Assembly (NCBI GenBank): GCA_015069195.1
Contig: SVJA01000013.1
Span: forward strand, 1-55,221
Source of the DNA: Oscillospiraceae bacterium
GTDB taxonomy: Bacteria > Bacillota > Clostridia > UBA1212
Direction of reading: 5' to 3'
Length of the DNA: 55,221 bases
Part shown: positions 33,821 through 43,473 of the stretch, piece by piece
How the letters are laid out: the number at the start of each line of letters is the position of its first letter
Position numbering within the stretch: the stretch's first letter is position 1
Notes under the pieces: generated by a model
The model's input: the letters and a program-made list of their open reading frames with translations, nothing else
What the model was told of the DNA's origin: nothing
The model's database searches: none
Position numbers and translations under genes: made by a program

Positions 33821-34507
33821 TTGAATTTTATAAGTTCGGTTAAAAATTTGAATAAAGGTGAAAGAATTTTATGGATTTCGTCACTTGCTGTCATAATAGT
33901 AGCTTTTACTGTTTTCGGCGGTGGCTCGGTATTGTCTCTTATTGTGTCTTTGATAGGTGCGACAGCGCTCATATTTGTCGGAAAAGGTGATCCTATCGGT
34001 CAGCTTTTTACGATAATCTTTGCGGTGATTTATTCCTTAGTGTCACTAAAGTTCCGATACTACGGAGAAATGATAACTTACGCAGGTATGTCTCTTCCGT
34101 CGGCTTTCGTAGCAATGGTTATATGGCTTAAAAATCCTTATTCTGCTCATGAAGTAAAGGTGAGTACGATGACGGGCAAAAAATGGGCAGTTTTAGCGAT
34201 TTTAACCATTGTGGTAACAACATTGTTTTATTTCATATTATCTGCATTGAATACGGCAAATATTTTGTTCAGTACGCTGTCAGTGGCTACAAGTTTCTTT
34301 GCATCAATGCTTACAATTTTCAGAAGTCCGTATTATGCTGTTGCATATTCGTTTAATGATGTTGTGCTTATAGTTTTGTGGGTACTTGCTACAATTGAAA
34401 ATCCTGCATATTTTTGTATGGTAATTTGTTTTGTGATTTTTCTGATAAGTGATACTTATGGGTTTATAAATTGGCAACGCCTCAGAAAAAAACAGGCAGA
34501 AAAGTGA
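33821..34507 (+). CDS. pnuC: PnuC-type nicotinamide riboside/mononucleotide transporter
   Basis: 228 residues from TTG 33821, ten bases after AAAGGGG; an in-frame TTG at 33725 would lie in the attenuator and is rejected. About seven to eight membrane helices. Family marks: GDPIGQLFTIIFAVIYSL, RYYGEMITYAGMSLPSAFV, NDVVLIVLWVLA (the conserved ND-LW motif) and a C-terminal YGFINWQRLRKKQ. It probably imports a B-vitamin nucleoside; the leader shows no thiamine or riboflavin element, so nicotinamide is the likelier substrate. Confidence 0.85.
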   Translation: MNFISSVKNLNKGERILWISSLAVIIVAFTVFGGGSVLSLIVSLIGATALIFVGKGDPIGQLFTIIFAVIYSLVSLKFRYYGEMITYAGMSLPSAFVAMVIWLKNPYSAHEVKVSTMTGKKWAVLAILTIVVTTLFYFILSALNTANILFSTLSVATSFFASMLTIFRSPYYAVAYSFNDVVLIVLWVLATIENPAYFCMVICFVIFLISDTYGFINWQRLRKKQAEK

Positions 34508-34516
34508 TAAAGAATT

Positions 34517-34544
34517 ACGGGGCTGCAATTAATTGCAGCCCCGT
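34517..34544. terminator. bidirectional palindromic terminator
   Basis: ACGGGGCTGCAATT joined to its perfect inverse AATTGCAGCCCCGT, a 14-bp palindrome between convergent genes. Only a short T tract follows. Confidence 0.75.
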
Positions 34545-34561
34545 TGTGCTTTCCAATATTA

Positions 34562-35707
34562 TTACTCAAAAGAATTTGTTACATCCCATTCAAAATTTGC
34601 AGCTGTCACAGCACCGGCTCCGCCGTCATATCCGGAGTTTTTCATATAAATTGCTGTTATTTTGTTTGCAGGGTCAATCCAAAAATGTGTGCCGTAAGCA
34701 CCGCTCCAACCGTAAGAGCCGACCGGAAGATTTATATATTCGGGTTTTGTTATGATTCTTACGCTGAGTCCCCATTGCTGTGATCCCGGCATTATTTCTT
34801 CGGAAACCTGAACTGTGTGCATTGCGTTAACCGATTCCGCCGAAAGAATGCGTTTCCCTTCGAAAATACCCTCATTTAAAAGCATTTCCGCGAAGTTTGA
34901 ATAGTCATTTAATGTTGAGAATAATCCTGCACCACCTAAAAAGTGCTGAACAGGATAGTTTTCAAAAATGCAACCTTCGGGTGTGTTTACTACGATGCTT
35001 TTACCGTCGATTTTGTTGTGCATCGGAACAAGTCTTTGCCATTGTTCTTCACTCGGAACAAATCCGGTATCATACATCTTACAAGGTTCAAAAATATTCT
35101 TTTTCAGAAATTCGTCATAGGGCATACCGCTTACAATTTCAATGATTCGTGCGACAATATCAAATCCTGCAACAGGACTGTAATTAAATGTCTGTGAAGG
35201 TTCTGCTTCGAGTCCGCATTCTGCGTAAAAATCCACGGCACCTGCGAGAGTTTTTCTGGCTTCCGCGGGGATTTTAGGGTCATAGTATTCGAGTGCGATA
35301 CCGCTATGTATTCCGGAACTATGGCTCAAAAGATGTCTGATTGTAGGCTTTATGGCAGCATCTCTGTCTTTGACAGCGACACCGTTTTCAAGTTTTATAA
35401 TAAACATGTCTTTAAACTTGGGCAGATACTTTTCTATTTTATCGTCAAGATCGAGTAATCCTTTATCAACGGCAATCATAGTTGCGACTGCAGTAATCGG
35501 TTTTGTCATCGATGCAAGTCTGAAAATCGTATTATCCGAAATGTGAGAGGAATCTTCTGCTGACAAAGTGCCGAAATGCTTTTTGTAAAGGCATTTTCCA
35601 CCTTGATTTACCAGTATTGAGCAACCCGCTATATTGTTTTTCGCTATGTCTGTAGCAACTCTTTTTTCGATATTCTCGCTTAATTTTTCTATGTCAATAA
35701 TTTTCAT
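34562..35707 (-). CDS. beta-lactamase-fold serine hydrolase (class C type)
   Basis: 381 residues; ATG at 35707-35705 with GGAGG upstream. Catalytic marks: SMTK at S66-K69, the YSP tyrosine near Y176 (QTFNYSPVAGFD) and the C-terminal motif region GWSGAYGTHFWIDP near 340. No signal peptide is apparent, so it acts as a cytoplasmic esterase or peptidase of the EstB/AmpC-like group rather than as an exported beta-lactamase. Substrate unknown. Confidence 0.87.
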   Translation of the reverse strand: MKIIDIEKLSENIEKRVATDIAKNNIAGCSILVNQGGKCLYKKHFGTLSAEDSSHISDNTIFRLASMTKPITAVATMIAVDKGLLDLDDKIEKYLPKFKDMFIIKLENGVAVKDRDAAIKPTIRHLLSHSSGIHSGIALEYYDPKIPAEARKTLAGAVDFYAECGLEAEPSQTFNYSPVAGFDIVARIIEIVSGMPYDEFLKKNIFEPCKMYDTGFVPSEEQWQRLVPMHNKIDGKSIVVNTPEGCIFENYPVQHFLGGAGLFSTLNDYSNFAEMLLNEGIFEGKRILSAESVNAMHTVQVSEEIMPGSQQWGLSVRIITKPEYINLPVGSYGWSGAYGTHFWIDPANKITAIYMKNSGYDGGAGAVTAANFEWDVTNSFE

Positions 35708-35777
35708 TACAGCGCCTCCGTGTATGATTATTTTTAACAATACTTTTGTTGCGGATTTGAAGTCGTACATATAAAAA

Positions 35778-35816
35778 ACTCCAAACCGATGTTTTATTTT
35801 ACATCAGTTCGGAGTT
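35778..35816 (-). terminator. terminator of the GH73-dockerin gene (minus strand)
   Basis: AACTCC..ACCGATGT (35778-35793) and ACATCAGTTCGGAGTT (35801-35816). As RNA, the minus strand replaces the two mismatches by G-U wobbles and is followed by a T run, fitting termination of the gene ending at 35859. Confidence 0.7.
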
Positions 35817-35858
35817 TTATACAATCATTTAACGGGCTTTTTATTCACCGTAAAATTT

Positions 35859-37979
35859 TTAGATTTTATTCAGTATAGACATAATATCAAGAATATTTAC
35901 TGTGCCTGTGCTGTCGATATCAGCCAATATTTTTTGTGTGGAAGTAAGTGTTGCTTTGCCTCTCATATAAGCTCTTACCAAAGCAGCATCTGCAATAGTT
36001 ATCGAACCGTCTCCGTCAATGTCTCCGCCTTTTACAGGGTAGTAGTTTGTTGTACCGATTTTTACATACATACCATCTGCAAATGCAGCTGTAGCGGCAA
36101 CTTCAGTATTATTTGCGTTATAGAATGCTACAGGAACTGAATCTGCAATATTGCTCTCATTTCTGATAGAGGAGATAAGCGATGAAACTGTAGTTCCTGT
36201 TGTAAGACCGTCTATATACATTTTGTCATTGAGTTGTGAAAGGCTGAACGTAGAACCAACAGGGAACATCTCCTCGAAAACTGCTGAGAATGAGAGTGTA
36301 TCCTGAGGCATCGTGAAAGGTATTGAGAAAGTTTCTGTGTTACCTCTTGCAAACTCTACTGTTGCTCCGTCACTTCTTGTAACTGATTTGAGGACATAGC
36401 CTGGATTAGGAATGAATGTTACACCGCAACCTCTGCCTGCTTCGACATTTTCAACATATGTATATTCTGCTGCCATATCCAAGTTGCCGAAATGAACTTT
36501 TCCGTTTACTGCAGTTCCTTCTACGAGGTAAGCATCGCTGACAATTGTCAATGTGTATGTTGCTGTACCGTTCGGAGATGTAACATCTATCGTAGCTGTA
36601 TTAACAGCTTTTTGTGTAACAGGCAAGTTATAAGATACAGAGCCTTTTCCGATTGTTGTACCGTTTATCGCAATTGTTGCTTCGGAATAGAGTGCAGTAG
36701 CATCAATCTTAACCGAAGAAACTGTAGCATCAGCTATCATTGTGTATTGGAAATTGTATTGCTCAAAATTGATAGCGGATGAATTTGATACAGAAAGCGA
36801 GTTGAGCAATGTGTTTGCCACTGTAGAAGCAGTAGGCTGGGGACATGCTGTCTCAGGCATATTAAGATAAACCGGAATAGAGAATGTAAAGGGATTCTCG
36901 ATTGCTCCGATTTCGTTGTATGCACCGTAGCTTGTTCTTGCAAGTGAATATGAACCTTGTACCGCCTGCATATACTGGTGGTAATATCTGTTTGAGTTAG
37001 AAGTTACATTAAACTTCTGAAGGTAATATGTATCCTGTCCTACATTTATGTAAGAAGCAGCTGCCTTTTTAGCACCGCCGATAATAGCGGCATAACGGTT
37101 TGTCCACCCCTCACTGCGTGCTTCGTTAAGACCGTTGGTGTAGACTGCATATTTACCTGTACCGCTTGCCCCCATGTTGAAGTAGTTGTAAAGACCGCTA
37201 TATTGGTTTATAAAATATTGCTCGCTGGCACCGTCTACTGCGGTAATAAGACCTGCCGCAAGATCTTCCTGGTAAGCAGCCCAGATTTTCTTTCCTGCTT
37301 CTTCATTACCTGCGATGAGAGGGCTTGTACCTGCTGAGCCTTGCTCAAATCTTATCTTTGTTGCGATATAGTACGGGCTTGCACCTGACTGCTCAGCAGC
37401 ATCGATTATAGCATCTGCATATGTATATGACTTTCCGCTACCGTCTGTAATACTTGTATTGTACATGAAAGTACCTTGCAAAATCTTATTTACGCCGGCA
37501 AGCGTCTGAATATTACTGTCGTATGAAAGTGATTCAAACTGGAAAATATTTTTGCTGTCAAGGAAGTTTCTCGGATCCATATAGTATTCGAGCAAATCTA
37601 CGGAAACCTGAGCCCATGAACCTGTATCGTATGCTGTATAAGTATTTGTAGCAGGATCATAGTATCTGGAATCGTTTGCAAGCCAAGAACTGATGCTGTT
37701 TATAGATACGAGGTTTCTTTTGGGGTACATTTCAGCATTCTCTGCAAAAAGTTCTGCCCATGTTAAGTTTGTTATGTAGGGTTCAAAAACCCATGAGGGA
37801 TGTTCTTTATGTACGGCAACAAGGCTGTCAACATAGCTTTCCGGAAATCCCTTATTTAAAAGTGCAGTGCGGTATGCCGCATCTGATGTGGTTTCTGCTG
37901 TGGCGACATAGGGTGTTGCAAAAGACAACAAAGTCGATAAGCACAACAGAAGAGTGATGAGTCTTTTAAATCTCTTCAT
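35859..37979 (-). CDS. secreted GH73-type N-acetylglucosaminidase with C-terminal dockerin
   Basis: 706 residues; ATG 37979 with AAAGGA upstream. A signal peptide (1-28) is followed by a lysozyme-like glucosaminidase domain (about 45-370) with HPSWVFEPYITNL, DPRNFLDSKNIFQFESL, RFEQGSAG (possible catalytic Glu) and the GQDTYYLQKFNV region typical of LytB/GH73 cell-wall hydrolases. It then has a cadherin-like beta domain, an HFGN-type module (KVHFGNLDM), a further beta module, and a type I dockerin (GDIDGDGSITIADAALV, DIDSTGTVNILDIM). Cell-wall remodelling is likely; the dockerin implies docking to a cohesin scaffold not in this window. Confidence 0.88.
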   Translation of the reverse strand: MKRFKRLITLLLCLSTLLSFATPYVATAETTSDAAYRTALLNKGFPESYVDSLVAVHKEHPSWVFEPYITNLTWAELFAENAEMYPKRNLVSINSISSWLANDSRYYDPATNTYTAYDTGSWAQVSVDLLEYYMDPRNFLDSKNIFQFESLSYDSNIQTLAGVNKILQGTFMYNTSITDGSGKSYTYADAIIDAAEQSGASPYYIATKIRFEQGSAGTSPLIAGNEEAGKKIWAAYQEDLAAGLITAVDGASEQYFINQYSGLYNYFNMGASGTGKYAVYTNGLNEARSEGWTNRYAAIIGGAKKAAASYINVGQDTYYLQKFNVTSNSNRYYHQYMQAVQGSYSLARTSYGAYNEIGAIENPFTFSIPVYLNMPETACPQPTASTVANTLLNSLSVSNSSAINFEQYNFQYTMIADATVSSVKIDATALYSEATIAINGTTIGKGSVSYNLPVTQKAVNTATIDVTSPNGTATYTLTIVSDAYLVEGTAVNGKVHFGNLDMAAEYTYVENVEAGRGCGVTFIPNPGYVLKSVTRSDGATVEFARGNTETFSIPFTMPQDTLSFSAVFEEMFPVGSTFSLSQLNDKMYIDGLTTGTTVSSLISSIRNESNIADSVPVAFYNANNTEVAATAAFADGMYVKIGTTNYYPVKGGDIDGDGSITIADAALVRAYMRGKATLTSTQKILADIDSTGTVNILDIMSILNKI

Positions 37980-38344
37980 TATGAAAATCCTTTCAATATG
38001 TAAATAATATTTTGTGAAAGATACAATTCACTAAAACTACGAGTATTGTAATTTCGTACACAATTGCCACTATGATAACATAGAACAGTGGATTTGTGCA
38101 ATGTGAATTTACTGTTTATATTTTGAAATTTTTGTAAAGTCTGGCAGGTTTGGGGATGGAATTTAGTTGAATTTTGCAGATTGGATACATTTTTGAAAAT
38201 TTGGGGATATTTTAACAATTGAGGTGAAAGTTTCGGCTAGAATGTAATGGGAGATAATATTGACCGAAAAATGAGTTGATTTTAATGAATATTTCGGCTA
38301 AAATTAAATCACAATACAAAATAGCCGATAAAACGGAGGGCGTT
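37980..38344. other. intergenic region with repeated TTTCGGCT boxes
   Basis: This 365-base gap between divergent genes holds no credible ORF. It contains TTTCGGCTA at 38231-38239 and 38292-38300, and the inverse TAGCCGA at 38322-38328. TCGGCTA (38294-38300) and TAGCCGA can form a 7-bp stem ahead of the ATPase start. The same core TTTCGGCT recurs at 43400-43407 and 44627-44634. These may be operator boxes; no regulator is identified. Confidence 0.45.
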
Positions 38345-39568
38345 ATGAAATATATTGTTCGTGATCTTGAAAAAATAGTTTGTCAGGTGACAAAAGAATA
38401 TCCTGTAGTTCTTATTACAGGTCCGAGACAGGTCGGAAAAACGACAATGCTCAAAAAGTTGATGGAAGGTACAGACAGAGGATATGTATCTCTTGATGAT
38501 TTGAATGAGAGAAATATTGCTAAAACAGATCCGGAACTCTTTTTACAACTGCATAAGCCCCCGGTTTTGATTGACGAGGTTCAGTATGCACCGGAGTTGT
38601 TTACTTATATAAAAATTCACGTGGATAAGAATCATAACCCGGGAGATTTTTGGCTTACAGGTTCGCAGATTTTTAAATTAATGCGTGGTGTTCAGGAATC
38701 ATTGGCAGGACGAGTAGCAGTTCTTTCTCTTAACTCCTTGTCACAAGCAGAAATTACAGGAACCATGTCAAGTCCTTTCAAGGTTGATTTTGAGCAGTTG
38801 GCTACGCAGAGGAAAGACAGATTGCCTGCTGATACAAAGGAAATATTTGAACGAATTTATAACGGTGCGATGCCGGCAATTGTGAGCGGTGCAATCGGAA
38901 ACAGTCAAATTTTTTATGGTAGCTATCTAAGTACTTATATTGAACGAGATGTTCGTGAACTTTCAGATTCTATTGATTCGTTAAAGTTTCTTCGCTTTAT
39001 AACGGCTGTCGCAGCACGCTGCAGTCAGATGCTTAATGTTGCTGAAATTGCACGTGATGCCGATATAAATCAAGTTCAGGCTAAAAACTGGTTGGGCATT
39101 TTGGAAACACTTGGTATTATTTTCTATTTGCATCCGTATTCAAATAATCTTTTGAAACGTCTTGTAAAAACTCCGAAGTTGTACTTTTATGATTCCGGAT
39201 TAGTTAGCTATCTGACAAAATGGAGCAGTGCTGAAACTCTTGAAAGCGGAGCTATGAACGGTGCCGTTCTTGAGAATTTTGTTGTTTCGGAAATTATGAA
39301 ATCGTATATAAACAGCGGTAATCAGCCCTATTTATACTATTATCGTGATAAGGACGCAAAAGAAATTGATATAGTGCTGGAACATGACGGAGTTTTGAAT
39401 CCGATTGAAATTAAGAAGACTGCAAATCCGGGTACAGAGCTTACCAAAGTTTTTGAAATTCTCGATAAATCGTCAACTCCCCGATCAAAGGGTGCTGTAA
39501 TATGCATGAAACCTGAACTCGGAGCAATTGACCGTGACAACTATATTGTGCCGGTGTGGATGGTGTGA
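38345..39568 (+). CDS. ATPase of the AAA/DUF4143 family
   Basis: 407 residues; ATG 38345 with GGAGGG upstream. Walker A GPRQVGKTTMLKKL (about 24-37) and Walker B PPVLIDEVQYAPEL (about 73-86) are followed by the DUF4143 domain (about 170-390) with conserved YIERDVREL, FRFITAVAARCSQML and the C-terminal KEIDIVLEHDGVLNPIEIK-like segment (a DUF4143 nuclease-like pattern). Such ATPases are common accessory genes of unclear role, often in mobile or defence contexts. It heads the accessory region that continues to 44634. Confidence 0.88.
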   Translation: MKYIVRDLEKIVCQVTKEYPVVLITGPRQVGKTTMLKKLMEGTDRGYVSLDDLNERNIAKTDPELFLQLHKPPVLIDEVQYAPELFTYIKIHVDKNHNPGDFWLTGSQIFKLMRGVQESLAGRVAVLSLNSLSQAEITGTMSSPFKVDFEQLATQRKDRLPADTKEIFERIYNGAMPAIVSGAIGNSQIFYGSYLSTYIERDVRELSDSIDSLKFLRFITAVAARCSQMLNVAEIARDADINQVQAKNWLGILETLGIIFYLHPYSNNLLKRLVKTPKLYFYDSGLVSYLTKWSSAETLESGAMNGAVLENFVVSEIMKSYINSGNQPYLYYYRDKDAKEIDIVLEHDGVLNPIEIKKTANPGTELTKVFEILDKSSTPRSKGAVICMKPELGAIDRDNYIVPVWMV

Positions 39569-39685
39569 GAGCAACATTTATTCATATATGAGGTTAAATG
39601 TAGAAAATGATTATGTATTGTGATAAATATTTTTGCTTAGTATTGAGAATATTGTGAATAACTTTACGATTTTAGTAAGCATTTG

Positions 39686-39714
39686 TTGATAAATAGTACG
39701 TTTTTTGATAGAAT
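39686..39714 (+). promoter_or_regulatory. promoter for the Dam/DGQHR pair
   Basis: TTGATA 39686-39691, 17-base spacer, TAGAAT 39709-39714. The two genes that follow have only a 35-base gap, so this promoter can serve both. Confidence 0.6.
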
Positions 39715-39751
39715 CAGTTAAAACTATTTATTTTATGTAGGATGAGAAGTA

Positions 39752-40558
39752 ATGAGTGAAGCTTTTTTGAAATGGGCTGGTGGAAAGAAATGGTTCATAA
39801 ATCGTCAAAAACAAATATTTCCTGTTGAGTATAACCGTTACATTGAACCTTTTCTTGGTGGTGGTTCTGTGTTTTTTTATTTGAAACCACAAAATGCTAT
39901 TTTGAGTGATATAAATGAAGAATTAATTAACACTTATATTGCTGTTAGGGATGACTTTGAGCATGTATATCAAAATTTAAAAATGCATAGCAAAAAACAT
40001 TGCGAGAATTATTATTATGAGATAAGACAGCGAAAAACGCGATGTTTAGCTACTTCTGCGGCTAGAATGATTTACTTAAACAAGACTTGTTTTAATGGGA
40101 TATATAGAGTAAACAAAGATGGTATATTTAATGTTCCTTGTGGAACTCAAAAGGAGATTTGTTTTGAGTATGAGAAATTATTAAAAAGTTCAATGGTGTT
40201 AAAAAAAGCACAAATTCTATGTCAAGATTTTGAACAAACAATAGATTTAGCACAAGCAGGAGATTTTATTTTTTGTGATCCTCCCTATACCGTAATGGAT
40301 GAAGAAAATCGTTTTGTTGGTTATAATGCTGATGTTTTTTCGTGGAGAGATCAAATTCGGTTAGCTGCTGCATTACGGTGTGCTAGAGAAAAAAAAGCAA
40401 AAATTATTATGACAAATATAGACCACCCTAATGTTAGGGCACTATATGAAAACCTTGATGGTTTTAAGTTGTGTTCAATACAAAGAAAATGTTTCATTTC
40501 TGGAACGTTAGATGGACGGAGAGATTACAAAGAACTTATTGTAACAGCTAATTTATAG
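39752..40558 (+). CDS. Dam-type (D12 class) DNA adenine N6-methyltransferase
   Basis: 268 residues; ATG 39752 with AGGA upstream. SAM-binding FLKWAGGKKWF (5-15) and PFLGGGSVF (33-41) precede LNKTCFNGIYRVN (109-121) and the catalytic DPPY at 176-179. Order and motifs fit the D12/Dam family, which makes N6-methyladenine in a short target, as in GATC for E. coli Dam; the target here is unknown. The following gene encodes a nuclease-like DGQHR protein, so this looks like the modification half of a pair. The base composition is more AT-rich than the flanks, suggesting transfer. Confidence 0.9.
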   Translation: MSEAFLKWAGGKKWFINRQKQIFPVEYNRYIEPFLGGGSVFFYLKPQNAILSDINEELINTYIAVRDDFEHVYQNLKMHSKKHCENYYYEIRQRKTRCLATSAARMIYLNKTCFNGIYRVNKDGIFNVPCGTQKEICFEYEKLLKSSMVLKKAQILCQDFEQTIDLAQAGDFIFCDPPYTVMDEENRFVGYNADVFSWRDQIRLAAALRCAREKKAKIIMTNIDHPNVRALYENLDGFKLCSIQRKCFISGTLDGRRDYKELIVTANL

Positions 40559-40593
40559 ACAATATTTTTATAAATAATTTAGAAGGAGTACAT

Positions 40594-42876
40594 ATGACTA
40601 ATTGGGCAAATGTTGTATCTGGTACAGAGTTGGTTTCTGTAAGAAATAAACGTAAAAATATGTATATTGAAAGCAAAGAGCGCAGGGTGGCTTTGCAGGA
40701 ATTAGAAGAAGAAGGCTGGGAATATATAAAAGATTATGCTGATCCTAAATTTATTAAGGTGAGGCAAGAAAAGAAACATGATGAACAGTTCGAGGATAAA
40801 GTTTGGTTGTTGCTTTACCAGATGGGTTTTTCCTATTTAAACAAAGATAGAAATTTTAAAATGGAATATGATTTTCAGGATCCAGATTTAACACAGCAAA
40901 TTGATGTTTTTGCGGCAGATGACGAGACGATATTGATTGTTGAATGCAAATCTGCAGAGAGTATAAAGGATGGTGTGTTTAAAAAAGAGTTAGAAGCTTT
41001 ACATGGTCAAATGGAAGGGTTGCGAAAGCATGCGCTTAAACAATTCCCTGGCAGAAAGGTAAAGTTCATTTGGGCGGCTCATAATTATATAATGAGTCCT
41101 AAAGATCTCCAGAGAATGAAGGAATGGGATATAGTATTTTTTAGTGATTCTACTTTACAATATTACTGTGAGTTGGTTAAACATTTGGGAACTTGTGCAC
41201 GATATCAATTACTTGGAAACTTGTTAGCAAATTCAGAAATAAAAAATATGCAAAATAAAATTCCTGCAATAAAGGGTACTATGGGTGGCTATGATTATTA
41301 TGCTTTTTCCATAGAACCGGAAAAATTATTAAAGATTGGTTATGTTCTTCATAGAAATGAAGCTAATAAAAATATGATGCCAACATATCAAAGAATAATA
41401 AAGAAGAAGAGATTAAAGGAAGTTCAAAATTTTATTAATGAGGGTGGTTATTTCCCTAATTCGTTAATAATTAGTATTGATACAAGAGGTAAAGGATTGC
41501 AATTTGATCAGTCACCTACAAAAGTTGAGAACTCTTTGTCAAAGCTTGGAGTGTTACATCTTCCCAAAAGGTACCATTCTGCCTATATTATAGATGGTCA
41601 GCATCGATTGTATGGGTATTCTGGTAGTACCTACGGACAGACTAATACGGTGCCAGTTGTTGCGTTTGTTGATTTGGAACGTGCGGAACAGTTGAAAATT
41701 TTTATGGATATTAACGAAAACCAAAAGTCAGTTTCAAAAACTTTACGCGTTACATTAAATAGTGATATGTTGTGGGATTCTCCTGATTATAATGAAAGAA
41801 GAGAAGCTTTGAGGTCTAAGGTGGCTCAAATGTGTGGCGAGGAACCCTCTTCGCCATTGTTAGGCAGGGTGGTAATTGGTGAAGATGAAAAGAATCCTAG
41901 CAAATGCATTACTATTGAAGCCTTGCAACAAGCTTTGAAACGTAGTCACTTTTTTGCTTTTTTTGGAAAAAACAATGCTATTGTTGAAAATGGAAGTTTC
42001 GATTTGGGTGAAAATCAAAATACACTTGATCTCTTTTATCCTTTTTTAGAGAAATGTCTTAAGCTTGTAAAGATTAATTGTGAAAGTGAATGGGCATTGG
42101 GCGAACAAGGTATACTGACCATTAATCGCGGAATTCAAGCTGTAATAAGAGTAGTTGATGATATTGTGATACATTTAATTCGACAAAATAAAATTAATCC
42201 TAAAACTCAAAACATTGATGTGATTATTGATGAGGTTGAATATTATCTAGAACCATTGTTGGATTATATAAATAAGGTTGATGATAGCACTAGAAAGGAA
42301 CTTAAAGGCTTTTTGGGTGGTGGTGCTGATAATAAGTTTTGGCGAACATTCCAAAAGGCTATTTTTGAAAATAGAGAGGATTTTCATCCTGATGGGTTGA
42401 ATGAGTATATTGAAAATGAAACAAAGCAGTATAATGTTGAGGCTAGAGAGTATTTGAACGATATAGTAGACAACATTAAAATAAAAATTGCCACTGCATT
42501 AGAATCATATTATGGTGAGAATTGGATAATTAAAGGACTTCCAAAGCATACATATAAAAATGCTAAAAAAATAGCTGATGATAAGAACTATGAATTAATT
42601 TCTAATGATGAGGATGCGGAAATTGAAATATGGGACTGCATAACATTAGCAGATTGTAAAGAAATTGTTACATACTCACACAATTGGAGTGAAATCTTTG
42701 AAAATATAATAACACGACCAGAGGATAAGGCTAAGGCTAATAAGGAACAAAAGACGGAGTGGTTAGATATTATGAGCAAAGAGCTAAATAAAATATCGAA
42801 ATCTTCATACAGTGTTCCAAAGGCAACTTTTGAAATGATAAGTAGTATTTACGAATGGTTGGTTATTAAACAGTAA
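40594..42876 (+). CDS. multi-domain PD-(D/E)XK nuclease plus DGQHR protein
   Basis: 760 residues; ATG 40594 behind AGAAGGAG. An N-terminal nuclease-like domain has D104, E117 and K119 (QIDVF, IVECKS) and sits with surrounding strands as in a PD-(D/E)XK fold. A central DndB-like domain carries DGQHR at 334-338 (YIIDGQHRLYGYSG) and NENQKSV at 374-380. The last 150 residues are helical and charged, reminiscent of Swt1/HEPN-type domains but without a clear catalytic motif. DGQHR proteins occur in DNA phosphorothioation and mobile-island contexts. With Dam next door, a restriction or DNA-modification control function is inferred. Confidence 0.8.
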   Translation: MTNWANVVSGTELVSVRNKRKNMYIESKERRVALQELEEEGWEYIKDYADPKFIKVRQEKKHDEQFEDKVWLLLYQMGFSYLNKDRNFKMEYDFQDPDLTQQIDVFAADDETILIVECKSAESIKDGVFKKELEALHGQMEGLRKHALKQFPGRKVKFIWAAHNYIMSPKDLQRMKEWDIVFFSDSTLQYYCELVKHLGTCARYQLLGNLLANSEIKNMQNKIPAIKGTMGGYDYYAFSIEPEKLLKIGYVLHRNEANKNMMPTYQRIIKKKRLKEVQNFINEGGYFPNSLIISIDTRGKGLQFDQSPTKVENSLSKLGVLHLPKRYHSAYIIDGQHRLYGYSGSTYGQTNTVPVVAFVDLERAEQLKIFMDINENQKSVSKTLRVTLNSDMLWDSPDYNERREALRSKVAQMCGEEPSSPLLGRVVIGEDEKNPSKCITIEALQQALKRSHFFAFFGKNNAIVENGSFDLGENQNTLDLFYPFLEKCLKLVKINCESEWALGEQGILTINRGIQAVIRVVDDIVIHLIRQNKINPKTQNIDVIIDEVEYYLEPLLDYINKVDDSTRKELKGFLGGGADNKFWRTFQKAIFENREDFHPDGLNEYIENETKQYNVEAREYLNDIVDNIKIKIATALESYYGENWIIKGLPKHTYKNAKKIADDKNYELISNDEDAEIEIWDCITLADCKEIVTYSHNWSEIFENIITRPEDKAKANKEQKTEWLDIMSKELNKISKSSYSVPKATFEMISSIYEWLVIKQ

Positions 42877-42911
42877 TATTGTGTAGATAATGAGTAATTA
42901 AAGATTCTTAG

Positions 42912-43397
42912 ATGAAAATATTGAAAACCAAAATCCTATTCATCTGCCACGGCAACATTTGCCGTTCACCGATGGCGGAATTTATATTTAAAGATTTGAT
43001 AAAGAAAAAGGGTCTCACGGACAAGTTCTGTGTTGCTTCGTGTGCGACCAGTACCGAAGAAATATGGGGCAATGTCGGAAATCCCGTTTACCCGCCGGCA
43101 AGGGACGAGCTCAGAAAGCACGGTATATCGTGTGAGGGTAAGTGCGCCGTTCAACTTAAAAAGAGTGATTACGGTGAGTATGATTATTTGATTGCTATGG
43201 ACAGCAACAATATAAGGAATATGAAACGTATACTCGGGGGTGATCCGGAAGGCAAAGTTTCAAAGCTTATGGACTATACCGACAGACCGGGTGATGTGGC
43301 GGATCCGTGGTACTCTGACAGATTTGATGTGGCTTACAGGGATATTTATGACGGATGCGTCGGATTGCTTAAACATTTGATTGGTGAAAACAGTTGA
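42912..43397 (+). CDS. low molecular weight protein-tyrosine phosphatase
   Basis: 161 residues; ATG 42912 has no strong ribosome site. The CX5R loop is at 12-18 (CHGNICR), followed by SPMAE, and the general-acid Asp is in DPWYS near residue 136. The full length and arrangement match the LMW-PTP family (Etp/YwlE-like), which removes phosphate from Tyr or Arg residues. Its final codons and stop lie inside a 24-bp sequence that recurs at 44611-44634, so it is the left border of the AbiF cassette. Confidence 0.9.
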   Translation: MKILKTKILFICHGNICRSPMAEFIFKDLIKKKGLTDKFCVASCATSTEEIWGNVGNPVYPPARDELRKHGISCEGKCAVQLKKSDYGEYDYLIAMDSNNIRNMKRILGGDPEGKVSKLMDYTDRPGDVADPWYSDRFDVAYRDIYDGCVGLLKHLIGENS

Positions 43398-43407
43398 TAT
43401 TTCGGCT
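43384..43407 (+). repeat. 24-bp direct repeat, left copy
   Basis: Identical to 44611-44634. The sequence starts GTGAAAACAGTTGATA and ends TTTCGGCT; it includes the last codons and stop (TGA at 43395-43397) of the phosphatase gene. The two copies are 1227 bases apart. Confidence 0.95.
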
Positions 43408-43438
43408 TTATTTGTCGATAAAAAGTCTGCAAAGAATA

Positions 43439-43467
43439 TTGACAAGTTACCATGCAAATTGTATATT
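43439..43467 (+). promoter_or_regulatory. strong promoter for the abiF-type RNA
   Basis: TTGACA 43439-43444, 17-base spacer, TATATT 43462-43467; start of transcription expected near 43474. Confidence 0.75.
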
Positions 43468-43473
43468 ATAGTT

